64,000 bases of DNA from Roseobacter sp. SK209-2-6 (GTDB lineage: Bacteria; Pseudomonadota; Alphaproteobacteria; Rhodobacterales; Rhodobacteraceae): contig NZ_AAYC01000016.1 in NCBI RefSeq assembly GCF_000169455.1, positions 1 through 64,000 on the forward strand, given 5' to 3'. Made by a program: the position numbers and the translations under genes. The first letter of the stretch is position 1, and every line of letters begins with the position of its first letter. Positions 61,799-64,000 of this stretch are shown here, in pieces. Under the pieces are notes generated by a model. That model searched no databases. It was given only the letters and a program-made list of their open reading frames with translations, and had not been told where the DNA came from.

Positions 61799-64000
61799 AG
61801 CCCTAGTTCTGCTGCCAACGTTTTGAGGCCCAATTGCACCTCTGCGGCTTTCTTCTTCAGTTCGAGAAGTTGAAGTTGGGCACTTACTCCCTCCCGCGAA
61901 GCGGTTTCGATCCAAGCGAGATGATCACAGAGCTCTGTCAGGTGGAAATTGGCAGAAGCTCCCTTGAGGCGATGAGACAGCCTTGCTGTGGTTTTCAAGT
62001 CATTCTTGCCAGCTGCAGTGCTGAGATCGAGTAAACCTGCTTCCAACTGCTGCAGATACTCCTCCAAGATGCTGCTGGTCAGCTCTGCACCCAGCTCGTC
62101 GATATCATCTTCAAGGCTGGCGCGCGTTCGACCAAACATCTCCGGCTGGGTTGCAGGCCTATCAGCGGCTAGAGCCGCTTGCCTGACGGGTTCGTTGTTT
62201 TCAAGCACTCTACGTAACAAACGTGGTGAAATCGGTTTGGTGAGAATTCGTTCAACAAAAAGCCGCTCACGTTCCTGCTGGCTATCCTGCAAGTGATGCG
62301 CAGTCAGGGCAACCAGTCGTGGAATTGGAACGGAGAAACATTGCAGCTGTCGCGCCACCTCATCGCCTTGAATGCCAGGCAGATCGAGATCCAAAAGCAC
62401 CACGTCAAAACGCTCAGATTTGCACAGCTCCAGAGCCGTTTCACCATCTTCTGCCTCAGTCACCTGGCAGCCAAGCCGCTCCAGATAGCCGCGCGCAACC
62501 ATGCGGTTCACCGGATTATCTTCGACCAGCAAAACTTCGTGACCCAGATCCGCATGAACGGGTGCTTCCTGAAGCTGAACTGATTTGGAAAGATCCCCGG
62601 GCTGAAGCGGAACTGTGAGTGTGAAACAGGATCCTTGGTCGGGTTTGCTTTCCAGGCTGAGAAGCCCGCCCAGGATCTCTGTCAGACGCCGAGAAATGGA
62701 CAGACCCAATCCCATCCCTTGAATCCCTGCAGTCTGACTGCGGCTGGTGCGCCCATAGGCGTCAAAGATATAGTCCATGTCCTTTGCGGCTATGCCGATG
62801 CCAGTATCCCGTACCGCAAAAGACAAGACGTGACCGCCTTTTTCCAAATCAAGGGCATGATCGATCTCCAGATCAATACGACCTGTTTCCGTATACTTCG
62901 CAGCATTGGACAGCAGGTTAACCAGGATCTGGCGGATCTTGGCCGCATCGCCAAGCAGGGCAGGGGGGAGTTCTGCTGGCACAGTCACCCCATGCGACAG
63001 GCCTTTGGCCTCTGCATTGACGGAAAGATAGCTACCCAGATAGCCAATCATGGCACGTAGATCAAAATGCACCGGCTCGTTTTTTAACTGCTTTTGTTCT
63101 GTGCCAGCGTAGTCCAGCAAATCATTGGTCAGTCCCAGAAGTTGCTCGGCTGAGCTTCTTGCCGTGAGGAGACGGGCTGGAGGCTGGGCACCGCTTTCGC
63201 TCTCCAACAAACGCAGCATACCGATGATACCATTGAGTGGCGTGCGGATTTCATGGCTCATCATTGCCAGGAATTCCGATTTCGCCCGATTGGCCTCCTC
63301 TGCTTCAGCACGCGCGCTGTCATGCGCTTTCATTTCGCTGACGATCTCACCTGTTCGCTGGCGAACAGCCTCCTCCAGCTGTCCACGCAGCTCCTTGGCC
63401 CGCGCTGCATGAACACGAAGCACATCCAGCGCCCTCTCCATCTCACCAATTTCGTCTTCCCCGCTGACCGTTATCGCCTTGTCGAACTGTTCTTGGGCAA
63501 GGGTTTCAATATAATCAGCAACCCGTCGCAACCGGCCAACAACCCTGCGGCGGGCCATCCCCCAGGCAAATCCTGCCGAAATGAGTGTTCCTAAAAGAAC
63601 CAGCACCAAGCCCACGATGATCCGACGGGACAATTGCTCCGTTCGGTTCTGGGACAAAAGCGCGGCTTCGCTCAGCTGTGACAAGAGCTGTGCGGAGAGT
63701 TCGGACAGCTGAGCGGCCTGCCGTTGGATGGTTACAAGAAGTGAATCCAGTTCCTGCGCCGTTTGAGTGAGTCCCGATTGCAGTTGGAAGCTGCCATTTG
63801 CAGCGGTTTCCCCCAGCAGTTGGGAAATGATCTCTTCAGTTCGCAACCGCGCGTTTTTCGAATTGAGATAGTGCACCCTTGCAAGAGCCAGCTCCAAGTC
63901 CTGCCCAAAGAGGTTGCGAAGCTTTGCCAACCGCGCGCCTGTGGTCTGGGCCTCGATCTGCTGCAACCGCAACCCCACGCGATCCAAGGCGCTCCCCAGT
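61771..64000 (-). CDS. torS: TorS-like hybrid sensor histidine kinase, N-terminus outside window
   Basis: The reading frame is open to the right edge, so the start and first membrane segment are missing. Visible part, about 742 residues: periplasmic helical sensor region, TM ([21 protein letters not shown], about residue 125), HAMP, HisKA with phospho-His ([12 protein letters not shown]), HATPase ([32 protein letters not shown]), receiver ([13 protein letters not shown]) and C-terminal Hpt ([12 protein letters not shown]). This domain order is that of TorS/ArcB-type phosphorelay kinases. It should act on TorR. The 3' end overlaps torR by 28 bp in convergent orientation. Confidence 0.88.
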   Translation of the reverse strand, partial: LGSALDRVGLRLQQIEAQTTGARLAKLRNLFGQDLELALARVHYLNSKNARLRTEEIISQLLGETAANGSFQLQSGLTQTAQELDSLLVTIQRQAAQLSELSAQLLSQLSEAALLSQNRTEQLSRRIIVGLVLVLLGTLISAGFAWGMARRRVVGRLRRVADYIETLAQEQFDKAITVSGEDEIGEMERALDVLRVHAARAKELRGQLEEAVRQRTGEIVSEMKAHDSARAEAEEANRAKSEFLAMMSHEIRTPLNGIIGMLRLLESESGAQPPARLLTARSSAEQLLGLTNDLLDYAGTEQKQLKNEPVHFDLRAMIGYLGSYLSVNAEAKGLSHGVTVPAELPPALLGDAAKIRQILVNLLSNAAKYTETGRIDLEIDHALDLEKGGHVLSFAVRDTGIGIAAKDMDYIFDAYGRTSRSQTAGIQGMGLGLSISRRLTEILGGLLSLESKPDQGSCFTLTVPLQPGDLSKSVQLQEAPVHADLGHEVLLVEDNPVNRMVARGYLERLGCQVTEAEDGETALELCKSERFDVVLLDLDLPGIQGDEVARQLQCFSVPIPRLVALTAHHLQDSQQERERLFVERILTKPISPRLLRRVLENNEPVRQAALAADRPATQPEMFGRTRASLEDDIDELGAELTSSILEEYLQQLEAGLLDLSTAAGKNDLKTTARLSHRLKGASANFHLTELCDHLAWIETASREGVSAQLQLLELKKKAAEVQLGLKTLAAELGLQLGSSAKR

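Overview
The window reads as a chromosomal segment of a marine alphaproteobacterium of the Roseobacter group (Rhodobacteraceae; Phaeobacter, Ruegeria or Leisingera type). This is inferred from the complete beta-hydroxyaspartate cycle operon, several TRAP transporters, a TMAO-reductase locus, the gene families and the moderately high GC. No rRNA, tRNA, CRISPR array, transposase or integrase was seen.

Layout. 1-856: start of a caspase-like peptidase that runs off the left edge. 984-10388: chemotaxis locus. A leftward operon (STAS protein, cheY, cheA, cheW, cheR, cheY, small unknown protein) is divergent from a rightward set (chemoreceptor, cheB, cheD). 10496-13096: modABC molybdate importer. 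13121-16215: two tandem LysM plus solute-binding-domain proteins and an unknown membrane protein. 16503-17393: LysR regulator. 17526-23015: bhcABCD with divergent regulator bhcR, turning two glyoxylate into oxaloacetate without losing carbon. 23230-25323: orphan molybdopterin oxidoreductase.

25427-34625 is the least explained and most interesting region. It is an eight-gene leftward operon: Ser/Thr kinase, FHA protein, PP2C phosphatase, three dynamin-like or P-loop GTPases, a small possibly roadblock-like protein and an unknown protein. Many genes overlap. The kinase/FHA/phosphatase trio recalls type VI secretion control, but no secretion gene is present and GTPases take their place.

34930-38128: zur-znuCB divergent from znuA. 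38206-45451: amino-acid catabolism genes (pipecolate-oxidase-like flavoprotein, aminoadipate-semialdehyde-type dehydrogenase, two tandem LysR regulators, two PLP enzymes). 45457-50806: TAXI-type TRAP transporter with a D-amino-acid-dehydrogenase-like flavoprotein and an Asp/Glu-racemase-family protein, with a divergent LysR gene. 51925-58040: GntR regulator, TRAP transporter and Dld-type D-lactate dehydrogenase, probably for lactate or a related acid. 58234-64000: TMAO/DMSO-type reductase carrying a fused C-terminal cytochrome c domain, with a TorR-like regulator and a TorS-like hybrid kinase cut by the right edge.

The modABC importer would supply molybdate to the two molybdoenzymes in the window. 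The carbon genes suggest a heterotroph living on glycolate/glyoxylate, lactate and amino acids.
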